Notes under the pieces: model-generated | The model's input: only the letters and a program-made list of their open reading frames with translations | The model's database searches: none | What the model was told of the DNA's origin: nothing | Virus record (IMG/VR): IMGVR_UViG_3300042914_003100 | Coordinates: 1-48,093 of that record | Origin: a virus | Reading direction: 5' to 3' (one strand) | Length of the DNA: 48,093 nucleotides | Position numbers and translations under genes: made by a program | Shown: piece after piece, positions 24,091 through 32,671 of the stretch | Numbering within the stretch: the stretch's first letter is position 1 | Layout of the letters: every line of letters begins with the position of its first letter

Positions 24091-24291
24091 ATGTCACGCA
24101 AGAAAAACTACGCTCGCGCTGTCGGTCTGATTCGTCGAATAGTTCGTGCCGAGAACAAGCCGGCGTGGCAGGAAGGCGAGTCTATGGAGGAAGCCCTGGA
24201 CGCTGCGAAAGAGTTCCTCGGTGATCTTCGCACTCAACGTGCGATGGACAAGGCTCAGGAAGAGATTCGTCGTGAATGGGAGGGGCAATGA
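24091..24291 (+). CDS. hypothetical basic helical protein, 66 aa
   Basis: The strong ribosome site AGGAGG at 24078-24083 fixes ATG 24091; the longer frame from 23860 is a shadow of the upstream gene. Lys/Arg-rich N-terminus, then two charged helices. Unknown. Confidence 0.6.
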   Translation: MSRKKNYARAVGLIRRIVRAENKPAWQEGESMEEALDAAKEFLGDLRTQRAMDKAQEEIRREWEGQ

Positions 24292-24740
24292 AAGTCTTAA
24301 CCGTATGGCAGCCATATGCCAGTTTGCTGGTCATGGGTCTCAAGGAATTCGAGACTCGCGGATGGGAGACGAAGTATCGTGGTCCGCTTGTGATTCATGC
24401 TGCCAAGCTGAACGACAATGCTCGAAAGGATGACATCGATCGTGTTGTGACAATGCTTCGCGAACACGGAATGGATGAGCAGGCCGAAAGGCTGTTCGAG
24501 TCGTGCGGTAGTTCTTTCGGATGTGCTGTCGGGGTTGTTGATCTTACAGCGTGCATTCCGATGATGGACGGCGGCAGTGATCTTGAGAATGCGGTCGGCT
24601 ATTACGGTGAAGGCCGGTTCGGTTGGAAGTGCGATAGCCCAAGAATGTTTGAAACTCCGATACCTGTAGTTGGTAAGCAAGGCTTGTGGAACCCATCAAA
24701 AGAATTGATCGAAGCCGCAAAGAAATTAGATGAAGTCTAA
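24288..24740 (+). CDS. ASCH-domain protein
   Basis: 150 residues from ATG 24288, overlapping the previous stop as ATGA. The start MKVLTVWQPYASLLVMGLKE followed by ETRGWETKYRGPLVIHAAK is a standard ASCH domain opening, and PIPVVGKQGLWNP closes it. ASCH (PUA-like) domains bind RNA or modified nucleotides, and some hydrolyse acetylated cytidine. Which applies here is unknown. Confidence 0.8.
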   Translation: MKVLTVWQPYASLLVMGLKEFETRGWETKYRGPLVIHAAKLNDNARKDDIDRVVTMLREHGMDEQAERLFESCGSSFGCAVGVVDLTACIPMMDGGSDLENAVGYYGEGRFGWKCDSPRMFETPIPVVGKQGLWNPSKELIEAAKKLDEV

Positions 24741-24750
24741 GGGGTCAATT

Positions 24751-24936
24751 ATGAGTGTAGTAAACGATTCAACGCGAGATCTTGTAATCGCAAAGATAGC
24801 GATCGTCGCTTCATGCAGCCAAGACACTGTACGCAGACTGTTCACGGATAAGTCAGTGGATGAGTTGATCCGGTTTGAGCATGAACTGAAGGACGGCAAA
24901 AAAGCGATTCAGTACGGCAAGATTGTTGAACTCTAA
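24751..24936 (+). CDS. hypothetical protein, 61 aa
   Basis: ATG 24751 has AGGGG at 24740-24744. Residues 10-35 (LVIAKIAIVASCSQDTVRRL) could be a helix-turn-helix of the kind that reads 'TVRRLFTD'. Possible DNA-binding peptide, weak evidence. Confidence 0.45.
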   Translation: MSVVNDSTRDLVIAKIAIVASCSQDTVRRLFTDKSVDELIRFEHELKDGKKAIQYGKIVEL

Positions 24937-25090
24937 CGTGGGCGGGTGTTCGACATCCCCGACACGCTGCGGATTCGCAGTGTTATAGTGTGGACGTTTT
25001 GCAAATCATGTGGTCTTTTAGCGGTATTGAAGTCTGTCGATATTGTTGTCTGGCAGACAGTTTCGTGAGTCGTTCAGTGGGATTGTGATT

Positions 25091-25528
25091 ATGAAGCATC
25101 TTGGTTCTGCATCACATGGGACGGCAGTTTGGATTTCTCGTGGGTATGAGTCTCCGAGGTCACTGAGGTCGGAAATTCAGTTCCACGGTGTGATTCTCGG
25201 CGAAAGGATGTTGACCGGGTATGACATTGATGAACTGGTGACTGATCTTTGGGCTGGATCTGAACTGCCGGGTCAGATTGGTTATATCGAGACAAGCCTG
25301 ATGCTTTCGAGCGGCAAGGTTGTCGTGATTCAATCGACGCGAATTGATAGTGTCGCGTCATGCGTCGGTGTCGTGTTCGATGAGAAGTTTTACCCGTCCG
25401 GACTGACCGGTCGGTTTCTGGATGAGTTTGTGAAGAGAGAGGGGTGTCATGGCAAAGAGGAAAGCAAAGGCTGCCGAGGAAGAACCTGCAGCGGTGGAAG
25501 AGCCGTTGCCGGTCCAGTCGGAGGGTGA
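25091..25528 (+). CDS. hypothetical protein, 145 aa
   Basis: ATG 25091 (MKHLGSASHGTAVW) is taken over ATG 25043. The gap before it (24937-25090) has TGCG/CGCA near 24971 but no clear promoter. The last 25 residues are read across the start of the next gene in another frame and look unconstrained. Confidence 0.45.
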   Translation: MKHLGSASHGTAVWISRGYESPRSLRSEIQFHGVILGERMLTGYDIDELVTDLWAGSELPGQIGYIETSLMLSSGKVVVIQSTRIDSVASCVGVVFDEKFYPSGLTGRFLDEFVKREGCHGKEESKGCRGRTCSGGRAVAGPVGG

Positions 25529-25790
25529 GGAGATTCCCAAGGGGCAGTTGGGCGACTGGCGGGACAAGATCCCGCCAGCCGTCCAGAAGGCGACGGATGA
25601 GTATGTCGCTCAGTTGCGTGCGTACAACGCACAAAAGTCTGAGAAGGATGCCGCCAAGATGAACTGTCTCGCTGTAATGGATGAATACGGCATCGACAGT
25701 GTTCCAATCGACGAGGGCGGCAAGCGGCTCGTGAGGTTCTCCGAGATGAAGCTGAAGACTGCGAAGGCAGAAAATGAAGGCGAAGGTTGA
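25449..25790 (+). CDS. hypothetical protein, 113 aa
   Basis: ATG 25449 follows GAGAGGGG at 25437-25444. An alanine/glutamate/proline-rich N-terminal 45 residues precede a small folded part (AVQKATDEYVAQLRAYNAQK). Overlaps the next gene by 17 bases. Unknown. Confidence 0.5.
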   Translation: MAKRKAKAAEEEPAAVEEPLPVQSEGEEIPKGQLGDWRDKIPPAVQKATDEYVAQLRAYNAQKSEKDAAKMNCLAVMDEYGIDSVPIDEGGKRLVRFSEMKLKTAKAENEGEG

Positions 25791-26124
25791 CGACGTCATT
25801 GCTGCTTTGAAATCGTACGTGATACCGTCCGATAATGAGGCAGCCATGCAGTCCGTCATCGAGCGGATTCTGAATATCCGCAGTTACGACTTCAGACGCG
25901 AGGTGATTCTTTCAGATGCTGACCGGATTGATTTCATGGTCGGCACGATCGGACTGGAATGCAAGGTCGCTGGAACTCCGGCTGCCGTGATGATTCAGTG
26001 CGGTCGATACCTCGAGCATGATGCTGTGGAAAGTTTGATATTGGTCACGACAAAGGCGACTCACCGACGTATATGCTACGAAAGTGAGAAGCCTTTTTGC
26101 GTTTTGTTCGTTGGTGGTTTCTGA
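25774..26124 (+). CDS. PD-(D/E)XK nuclease-like protein, 116 aa
   Basis: The pattern D53 in RIDF, then E62-C-K64 in GLECKV, with an earlier Glu at about 30, is the core of the PD-(D/E)XK nuclease fold, and QCGRYLEHD follows like the Q..RY helix of that superfamily. The small size suits a phage resolvase, recombination nuclease or dimeric partner. It lies one tRNA upstream of an SNF2-type helicase. The fold is an inference from motif spacing. Confidence 0.6.
   Translation: MKAKVDDVIAALKSYVIPSDNEAAMQSVIERILNIRSYDFRREVILSDADRIDFMVGTIGLECKVAGTPAAVMIQCGRYLEHDAVESLILVTTKATHRRICYESEKPFCVLFVGGF
26068..26079 (+). promoter_or_regulatory. CGTATATGCTAC promoter-like motif, site 7
   Basis: One mismatch to the consensus, inside the 3' end of the nuclease-like gene and 46 bases before the tRNA-Thr. 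Like the site at 10840 it precedes a tRNA. Confidence 0.5.
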
Positions 26125-26125
26125 C

Positions 26126-26198
26126 GCCGGTTTAGCTCAATTGGTAGAGCGCCGAGCTTGTATCTTGGATGTTGCTGGTTCGAGTCCTGCAACCGGCT
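26126..26198 (+). tRNA. tRNA-Thr (TGT)
   Basis: Acceptor GCCGGTT/AACCGGC perfect, D-arm AGCTCAATTGGTAGAGC, anticodon stem CCGAG/CTTGG with loop CTTGTAT (anticodon TGT), and T-arm GCTGG/CCTGC with one T-T mismatch. Discriminator T, no encoded CCA. It reads ACA codons. Confidence 0.92.
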
Positions 26199-26224
26199 GT
26201 TTCAAGGAGTGTTGAGTCAACAAA

Positions 26225-27943
26225 ATGAGTTCATTCGTTGGCACAATGCAGTTGGCCTATTCAGGGAAGCGATGGCAGATCCAGTGTCAACCGCATGCCG
26301 CCATGATGTTGAAGCGGTTGTTTCCGAAGATCAATGTTAATGCAACTCCGATCGAGTTGCCGGCCGACGATGAAACGTGCCGGGACCTTGAATGGTTCTG
26401 TGCTCGGTATCCGCTGGATAGCAAAGACACGTTGACATTGTTTCGTCGCGCGAATGCGTTTGAGCAGAAACAGGGAGTCATCGACAAGATTATCAATGAG
26501 GGCAAGGTCTCACGGGAATTCAATCTTGCGGTTCCTCCCCGGGACTATCAGAAGATCGCCGCGTCCTGGATGGTCGAAGTCAAACGAGGATTGTTAGCCG
26601 ATGAAGTCGGCTTGGGGAAAACGTGCTCGGCAATCGCAACCATGGCGGAATGCGGTGAAGTTCCGATCGTGGTGGTTTGTGATACTCACCTTCCTCGCCA
26701 GTGGAAGCGGGAACTGAATCGGTTCTGTCCGCGGCTGAAAGTTCACATTATTAAGGCGACAACGCCATACGATCCGACACGGGAAATGATTCGTGGTCGG
26801 CTGATCAAACACCCGTATCCGGATGTGTTCATCGTCACCTATTCGAAGTTGTCCAGTTGGGCGCGGACGTTGGCTGATACGCACAAAGTGCAGACCGTCG
26901 TATTCGATGAGTGCCAAGGACTGCGGCGGTCAGAGTCTGAAAAGTACACCGGCGCTGTCTATCTCGCTGATCGGGCCGAACGGGTTTACGGATTGAGCGC
27001 AACCCCGATATACAACTACGGCGGCGAGATGTACAACATCGGCCGAGTGATCTATGGCGAGAACGTTCTGGGAACAAAAGAAGAGTTCTTCCGGGAATGG
27101 TGTACGAACTATGGCGAGGAACGGAAGGCTCAGTTGAAAGATCCCGCAGCGTTCGGCGCGTGGATGCGATCGAGCCACAAGATGCTGAGACGAACACGGA
27201 AAGAGGTTCGACGTGAGATCCCCGATCTATCTGTTATCACTCACACTGTGGATTCTGATCCGAAGTATTTGCAGGCGGTTGAATCGCAGGCGGGGGCGCT
27301 GGCTCGGATGATCCTGGCGGAAACGGAAGCCAAGAAAGGCGACCGGATGCATGCGGCTTCGGAGTTCTCCAATACGCTGAGACAGGCGACAGGGCTTGCA
27401 AAGGCTCCGTATGTCGCTGCGTTCGTTGAATTGTTGATCGAGAATGGTGAGAACGTTGTGCTGTCGGGGTGGCATCATAGTTGTTATGCAATATGGATGG
27501 ACCGCCTGAAGGATCACAATCCCGTCCTATACACCGGACACGAATCACTCACCCAAAAGGAGGAGTCGTTCCGGAAGTTCCGGGAAGGTGAATCCAAAGT
27601 CTTCATCATTTCGAATCGGTCCGGTGCTGGTCTCGATGGTCTCCAGTATTGCTGCCGGACAGTTGTCGTCGGAGAGTTGGATTGGTCACCGATGGTGTTG
27701 CATCAGTTGATCGGTCGAGTTCACAGAGACGGGCAACCTGATCCCGTGACGGCATACTTTCTGGTCGCAGAAGATGGTTTGGATCCGATCATGGAACAGG
27801 TCCTGAATATCAAGAAGTTTCAGTCCGAACGGATGCTGACCGAAGGGGAATTGCAGTTGGAGCAACGGATTGATGCATCTGCCGTCATCCGCAAACTGGC
27901 AGAGCAATATGCTCAGAAATCGTTTAGCAGAAACCGCGTTTGA
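26225..27943 (+). CDS. SNF2-type SF2 helicase/ATPase
   Basis: 572 residues. Helicase motif I LADEVGLGKT (about residue 125), motif II DECQ in VVFDECQGL, motif III LSATPIYN, and motif VI QLIGRVHRDGQ near residue 500 give a complete SNF2-like motor. About 95 N-terminal residues precede it, with LEWFCARYPLD. It would translocate on double-stranded DNA; phage members help replication, recombination or anti-restriction. The start at ATG 26225 has AAGGAG at 26204-26209, a rather long distance. Confidence 0.88.
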   Translation: MSSFVGTMQLAYSGKRWQIQCQPHAAMMLKRLFPKINVNATPIELPADDETCRDLEWFCARYPLDSKDTLTLFRRANAFEQKQGVIDKIINEGKVSREFNLAVPPRDYQKIAASWMVEVKRGLLADEVGLGKTCSAIATMAECGEVPIVVVCDTHLPRQWKRELNRFCPRLKVHIIKATTPYDPTREMIRGRLIKHPYPDVFIVTYSKLSSWARTLADTHKVQTVVFDECQGLRRSESEKYTGAVYLADRAERVYGLSATPIYNYGGEMYNIGRVIYGENVLGTKEEFFREWCTNYGEERKAQLKDPAAFGAWMRSSHKMLRRTRKEVRREIPDLSVITHTVDSDPKYLQAVESQAGALARMILAETEAKKGDRMHAASEFSNTLRQATGLAKAPYVAAFVELLIENGENVVLSGWHHSCYAIWMDRLKDHNPVLYTGHESLTQKEESFRKFREGESKVFIISNRSGAGLDGLQYCCRTVVVGELDWSPMVLHQLIGRVHRDGQPDPVTAYFLVAEDGLDPIMEQVLNIKKFQSERMLTEGELQLEQRIDASAVIRKLAEQYAQKSFSRNRV

Positions 27944-27945
27944 GT

Positions 27946-27957
27946 CGTATAGGCTAC
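27946..27957 (+). promoter_or_regulatory. CGTATAGGCTAC promoter-like motif, site 8
   Basis: Exact copy between the helicase and the sliding clamp gene; the predicted leader is about 25 bases. Confidence 0.6.
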
Positions 27958-27986
27958 AGTGAAAAACACTTTCCGGGAGTTGTGTT

Positions 27987-29084
27987 ATGTCGATCGTTGT
28001 TGGCGTTCGTGAATTGAGAGATGCGTTGTCGTCGTGCATGATGGCGACAGGAAAAGACAAGGACGGATTGATATCGAACGTCCATGCAGCAGTCTCGAAC
28101 GGTTCATTGTGTTTGACTGCGACTGATAAGGACGTATCGATCAGGATTCTGCTGAACGCTGATACTTCAATCATCGGTGAGGTGATGCTGCCGGTAAAAC
28201 GGTTGTCAGCTATTCTGGCTGAAGCCACGTACGAAAAGGCGACAATCGTCGTCGATGAGAAAAATATCACTGTGAAGACTGATTCCGGAAGGTTCCGGCT
28301 CGCGACCGAAGATGCGAGAGACTTCCCGTCAGTTCCGCGATGTGAATTCGAAAACTGTCTGAAGATTCCGTCTGCCGTACTACGGAAGCTGATCCATCGG
28401 ACGGCATTCGCGACAGATGTCCAGTCAACACGTTACGCCCTGGGCGGCGTTATGTTCGAAATGGGTGAAGGCAATTTGGTGTGCGCTGCGACAGACTCGA
28501 GGAGACTCGCGGTTGCAGATGCTGCCGCCGACTTCTTCGGCAGTGAGAAGTTTAGGCCGGCGGTGATTCCGATGAAGTTGCTGAGACTTGTCGAGAAACT
28601 TCCGGAAGGTGACGTAGAGGTATCCATCGGTGACAACTCTGCATTCTTCCGGTGTGGTGGTGTGTCGTGTTCTGGCCGATTGGTTGAGGGACGATTCCCC
28701 CGATACCGTGATGTGATTCCGAAGACTGGTTCCCTGATCATCAATGTCGTCGCATCTAAGATGCTGTCAGCGGTGCGTCAGGCGATGATTGTGACCGATG
28801 AAGAAAGCCGCGGCGTCGATTTCACTATTGACGACAACGAAATGAAGCTCGCGTCCGCCGGTGCTCAGATCGGGAGTTCGGAAGTTCGTTTGGATATTGA
28901 AACCAAGACGAACAATCCGAAGTCGATCACGGTGACCATGGATCCGAAGTATGTTTCAGACATGCTGAAGGCTATTCCGGCTGAAGAGGTCGTTTCCATT
29001 TCCTTCATCGATGCGGATACGGCAGTTGTATTCCGGAACGGGGACAATTACCTGTATGTGAACATGCCGTTGTCGAGAGAGTGA
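27987..29084 (+). CDS. dnaN: DnaN-type beta sliding clamp
   Basis: 365 residues, the usual clamp length, in three repeated domains: about 1-120, 125-240 and 250-365. Signature pieces include STRYALGGVMFE, ATDSRRLAVADA, VEGRFPRYRDVIP, and the C-terminal TMDPKYVSDMLKAI ... NYLYVNMPLSRE, where the -YVNMPL-R/E end is the partner-peptide-binding edge. It tethers polymerases to DNA. A polymerase gene is not in this window, so it works with the host enzyme or one encoded elsewhere. Confidence 0.94.
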   Translation: MSIVVGVRELRDALSSCMMATGKDKDGLISNVHAAVSNGSLCLTATDKDVSIRILLNADTSIIGEVMLPVKRLSAILAEATYEKATIVVDEKNITVKTDSGRFRLATEDARDFPSVPRCEFENCLKIPSAVLRKLIHRTAFATDVQSTRYALGGVMFEMGEGNLVCAATDSRRLAVADAAADFFGSEKFRPAVIPMKLLRLVEKLPEGDVEVSIGDNSAFFRCGGVSCSGRLVEGRFPRYRDVIPKTGSLIINVVASKMLSAVRQAMIVTDEESRGVDFTIDDNEMKLASAGAQIGSSEVRLDIETKTNNPKSITVTMDPKYVSDMLKAIPAEEVVSISFIDADTAVVFRNGDNYLYVNMPLSRE

Positions 29085-29086
29085 TT

Positions 29087-29539
29087 ATGAAAACGCTACT
29101 CCAAACAATCGGATGCGTCATTCGCGAATGCGAGATGGCAGACGTCGAAGCAATCTCGGTGATCGACTGCAGCCATGCAGAAGGCGGGTGGTATCCAGCG
29201 GACTTCTGTGCGTTTATGGCGCGCGAACGAGCGGTTTGCACGATCATTGAGCGAAATGGTGTGATTCTCGGTTTCTGCTGTTACTACGAGTTGCCGGGCC
29301 GCATCGTGATCGACCGTATTGCGGTTGCAAACGGAGGTCGTGGGCATGGGCGAATGCTGATGCATGATCTAAAGCGAAAGATGCTGAAGTCGGAAGCGGC
29401 GTTCATTGACTTCATCGTATCTGAGCAGAACACCAAAGCACATTTGTTCTTGCAGGCTGTCGGGTTCAAGGCTGTCGACGTCGATACGTACGATGGAAAA
29501 ACCACATATCACTTTCGACTGTTGCGGGGTGATCGATGA
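29087..29539 (+). CDS. GNAT acetyltransferase
   Basis: 150 residues from ATG 29087 (GTG 29081 overlaps the clamp stop). IDRIAVANGGRGHGRMLMHDL (shown in part: NGGRGHGRML) is the acetyl-CoA-binding motif A, followed by SEQNTKAHLFLQAVGF. Unlike the RimI-like protein at 2.7 kb, motif A is intact. Substrate unknown. ATGA overlap with the next helicase gene. Confidence 0.8.
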   Translation: MKTLLQTIGCVIRECEMADVEAISVIDCSHAEGGWYPADFCAFMARERAVCTIIERNGVILGFCCYYELPGRIVIDRIAVANGGRGHGRMLMHDLKRKMLKSEAAFIDFIVSEQNTKAHLFLQAVGFKAVDVDTYDGKTTYHFRLLRGDR

Positions 29540-31224
29540 ATGGAATCGTCTATCGTCCGTATCAGGGACTCGCGATTGACTCGATCTGGAATGAATGGAA
29601 TTCCGGGGTGAGAAGCACTCTTTGTATTTCCTGTACGGGCAGTGGGAAGAGCGTGATAACCGCCGGAACCGTCGATCGCATTCCGGAGGACAGCAGGTTT
29701 TTGTACGTTGTTCATCGTGCAAAGCTCGCAGAACAGGCTGTGAAGCAGTTTCGGAAGTGGACGAATAAGACCGTCGAATTGGAAATGAAGGTACACGGCA
29801 AGGGCAGGACGCATCGCGGGGAAGCTCAGATCGTCGTCGCCAGCATTCAATCGTTGCAGAATCGGCTAAAACGGTATTCGCCTGATGAATTTGATTTCCT
29901 TGGGACCGACGAAAGTCATAGGTTCGCCGGGAATTCGTGGGCTGAGATCTTGAAGTATTTCCGGCCGAACCATCGTATAGGCTACACGGCAACGCCGAAT
30001 CGTCATGATGGGGTTGAACTGATTGGACCGGGCTGCGAGTTCGATTCCATTGCGTTCAATATGCCGGTTGTGGATGGAATCTCCGAAGGGTGGGTCGTGC
30101 CGTTTCGATGGCGAGTTGATCGGTGTCGTGATGTCGATGTTGATGCGATCGAGAAGAATGGGCACGATCTATCTCCCGGCTCAGTAGAACGGCATATGAG
30201 TCGAGATCCGGTTGTCTGTTACATCGTGAACAAAATGATCAATGTTGCTGCTGGGCGCCAAGGCATCGTCTTCTGTGCTGGCGTCAAGCAAGTCTATGCT
30301 ATGGATGCGGAGTTCAAGCGGCGCGGTGCAAAGTCTGTGGCGATCACCGGTGATACGCCGGAAGTTGTCGAATACTGGCGGGACCGAGACTTCAAAGAGA
30401 ATCGTGCTCAGTTCATCATCGGATGCGAAAAGTTCATTGAGGGTTACGATCACCCTGGCATTGAAGTGATCGGGATGTGTGCGCTGACGATGTCGCAGAC
30501 TCGATACCTGCAAATGGCAGGGCGAGGATCGCGAACGATTGGTGAACCAATAGGGGAAACGGCGGAGCAGCGTCGGCAGTGGGTCAGAGACTCCGAGAAA
30601 AGTCATTGCACAATCATAGACTTCGTCGGCAATTCAAAGCGTCATAGTCTGCAGTTCGGTGTGAACGTCCTCGGTGGTTCATTCAGTCCGGAGGAAATGG
30701 AAGAGGCAATCCGGCTGGTTGCGGATCAGAACAAAGAGTTCGAGATTCCGACGATTGCTGCAACGGCAAAGAAGAATGTCGCAGAGCGGCCGAAGGCAAC
30801 TTCTGGTGGAGTGTTCAATTTCAAGGATACGGCAGCCGAAAAGGCGTTTTGCTACAACCATTACGCTGATCCGTTCACAATCTTGGAGTTGGATCCGAAA
30901 GCCCCGCAGCGAGAAGTTCCGGAAGAAGAAACGTATGGCAGACCGTTTCAGGCGGCTCGGGAATATCTGGTTGACAGCAAGTTGACCGAACGTGAGATCA
31001 TGGAGTTGTGCCAGTATTCGGTCGTGTATCTTCGTGACGTTCTGAAGAAGCGATCCGATGAAGGGTTCTGCACATATCCGCAGGCACGGAAGCTTTACAA
31101 CTTCGGGTACGATCCAGCAAACATGAAGTACCATGAGGCTCGCCGGAAGCTGATCGAATGCAAGGAAGCAGATTGGTTGCGACCGGTTCAGGACGGACCT
31201 AACGAAAGGTTTCTGAACCGATGA
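29536..31224 (+). CDS. SF2 DEAD/DEAH-like helicase
   Basis: 562 residues of the ResIII/UvsW-like SF2 type. Motif I CTGSGKS (near residue 33), motif II DESHRF (near 118), motif III GYTATPNR, motif V region EGYDHPGIEVIG and motif VI QMAGRGSRT are all present. A C-terminal domain of about 180 residues follows. Likely branch migration or unwinding of recombination intermediates. The codons for RIGYTA happen to spell an exact copy of the promoter motif at 29974. Confidence 0.88.
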   Translation: MNGIVYRPYQGLAIDSIWNEWNSGVRSTLCISCTGSGKSVITAGTVDRIPEDSRFLYVVHRAKLAEQAVKQFRKWTNKTVELEMKVHGKGRTHRGEAQIVVASIQSLQNRLKRYSPDEFDFLGTDESHRFAGNSWAEILKYFRPNHRIGYTATPNRHDGVELIGPGCEFDSIAFNMPVVDGISEGWVVPFRWRVDRCRDVDVDAIEKNGHDLSPGSVERHMSRDPVVCYIVNKMINVAAGRQGIVFCAGVKQVYAMDAEFKRRGAKSVAITGDTPEVVEYWRDRDFKENRAQFIIGCEKFIEGYDHPGIEVIGMCALTMSQTRYLQMAGRGSRTIGEPIGETAEQRRQWVRDSEKSHCTIIDFVGNSKRHSLQFGVNVLGGSFSPEEMEEAIRLVADQNKEFEIPTIAATAKKNVAERPKATSGGVFNFKDTAAEKAFCYNHYADPFTILELDPKAPQREVPEEETYGRPFQAAREYLVDSKLTEREIMELCQYSVVYLRDVLKKRSDEGFCTYPQARKLYNFGYDPANMKYHEARRKLIECKEADWLRPVQDGPNERFLNR

Positions 31225-31251
31225 CATTGTGTTGTAAAAACGGTCGGTGAT

Positions 31252-31263
31252 CGTATAGGCTAT
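31252..31263 (+). promoter_or_regulatory. CGTATAGGCTAT promoter-like motif, site 9
   Basis: One mismatch. Followed by GGAGGGG and ATG 31279, so a leader of about 12 bases. TTGTAA at 31232-31237 could be a -35 with a 16-base spacer. Confidence 0.55.
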
Positions 31264-31278
31264 GGAATTGGAGGGGAC

Positions 31279-31569
31279 ATGGTAGTTAATCAAACGGACG
31301 GATATCCTGACATTAAAAAGCCAGGCATGCAGATTCGTTCGATCACAATCGAATCCATTGAGTCTGCTGATCCTGCCAAGGCAGCAGCAATCGCCGAAAT
31401 TGCAAAAGGCGATCGTCTTACATGGGACAAGAATCTTTCCGGCAAACGAGGGTTGCAACGGCTGGAAAAGATTTTCGCGTTGCTGTTTGGGGTCACCAAC
31501 ATGGTGGAACATCGGCGGGTTGAATCGCACGGTGCTTCGTTCAGTTTCATTAGTGTTCGCGTTCCTTAG
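31279..31569 (+). CDS. hypothetical protein, 96 aa
   Basis: ATG 31279 follows a strong GGAGGGG at 31269-31275 and a promoter motif. Contains an alanine-rich helix and an ending rich in beta residues. Transcribed alone between two promoter motifs. Unknown. Confidence 0.55.
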   Translation: MVVNQTDGYPDIKKPGMQIRSITIESIESADPAKAAAIAEIAKGDRLTWDKNLSGKRGLQRLEKIFALLFGVTNMVEHRRVESHGASFSFISVRVP

Positions 31570-31571
31570 AA

Positions 31572-31583
31572 CGTATAGGCTAC
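31572..31583 (+). promoter_or_regulatory. CGTATAGGCTAC promoter-like motif, site 10
   Basis: Exact copy two bases after the previous stop; 15 bases before ATG 31599. It heads the main replication operon. Confidence 0.6.
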
Positions 31584-31598
31584 GAAAGGGCAAGTGTT

Positions 31599-32651
31599 AT
31601 GATTCAGGCTGCTGATCAAGAGAAGTTATTCGGGTACGACGTGCATCCACTGGCATCAAGGTTTCCTCTGTTGGAGGGACCGGAGTTCGATGAACTCGTG
31701 GCATCGGTGAAGACCGATGGGCTGCGTAAACCGATCAAGACGGATGCTGAAGGCAAAATCGTCGATGGTCGCAATCGTCTTCGGGCATGCATGAAAGCGG
31801 GTGTCGATCCTGCGTTCTCCCAATTGAATGAGAACGATGATATTCTCACGATCATTCTGCAGGAAAACGTGCTTCGTCGGCATTTGACGGCAAGCCAGCG
31901 GGCAATGATTGCTGCTGACTTGAGTGAAGCGACTGTCGGTCGACCAGCCAAGGATTCGACGTCGGTGTCATCGGCGACGGCAGCCAAGAAGCTGGGTGTG
32001 TCTCGTTCATCCGTTGCGGATGCCAAGGCTGTTCAGAAGGACGGCGATCCGACTTTGGTTAAGGCGGTCGAAGAGGGCAAGATCGACGTCAAACCGGCGG
32101 CCAGAATCGCGAAGCTTCCTGCAGAAGAGCAGCGAGCGGCGGTTGCTGAAGTGGAACAGTCCGGCAAGAAGAGTCGGAACAAGCCGACTGCGGCTCAGTT
32201 CTCCCGTGACAAGTGGCGTGCGAAAGCAGAAGTGGGGTACAGCAGGTTGCTGTCGGAAGCCCCGCCCGATCTGCAGGACTGGGCGCGCGGAACGTTCCGT
32301 GATATCAGCGGTGGATCATTACGCCGAGAAGCAAAGATCGATATTCCCGACGGTGACGACGTTGGCCTATACGATGCTGATGACGTGATCAGTCGCATTG
32401 AAGCGATGCTGAAGGAAATCCCTGTCGGTGAGCGCAAGGGCATTAAGCAGGCGATCGGGGAACACTTCATCGGTGATAAGCCAGAACAGTACATGGCTGA
32501 TCTGCCGGAAGACACGTCAGACGCAATGAAGCTTCTGTCTGCAGAACTGAAGTACAGAGCAACGCTGTTGGATGAATCTGTTGAGGCTCAGACGATTCTC
32601 AAGAAGGCGTCTTCCGCTATTCGGAAGTTGGCAAAGAGCGACGAAGAGTAA
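31599..32651 (+). CDS. ParB-like nuclease-domain protein
   Basis: 350 residues. A ParB N-terminal domain (about 15-110) carries VDGRNRLRAC and ENVLRRHLTASQRAM, then an HTH-like segment (ATAAKKLGVSRSSVADAKAV, about 125-145). The rest is helical. Chromosome ParB uses this domain to bind CTP and parS; phage relatives act in segregation, gene regulation or DNA modification. No ParA is adjacent and no parS is recognised, so the role is open. It heads the operon of replication genes. Confidence 0.8.
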   Translation: MIQAADQEKLFGYDVHPLASRFPLLEGPEFDELVASVKTDGLRKPIKTDAEGKIVDGRNRLRACMKAGVDPAFSQLNENDDILTIILQENVLRRHLTASQRAMIAADLSEATVGRPAKDSTSVSSATAAKKLGVSRSSVADAKAVQKDGDPTLVKAVEEGKIDVKPAARIAKLPAEEQRAAVAEVEQSGKKSRNKPTAAQFSRDKWRAKAEVGYSRLLSEAPPDLQDWARGTFRDISGGSLRREAKIDIPDGDDVGLYDADDVISRIEAMLKEIPVGERKGIKQAIGEHFIGDKPEQYMADLPEDTSDAMKLLSAELKYRATLLDESVEAQTILKKASSAIRKLAKSDEE

Positions 32652-32671
32652 GTGCTGGCGGGGGCAGGACC

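Noticed and set aside
29974-29985. Exact CGTATAGGCTAC as a promoter in the helicase gene
   Set aside because: It encodes the conserved RIGYTA residues of motif III and no gene begins nearby; chance is sufficient.
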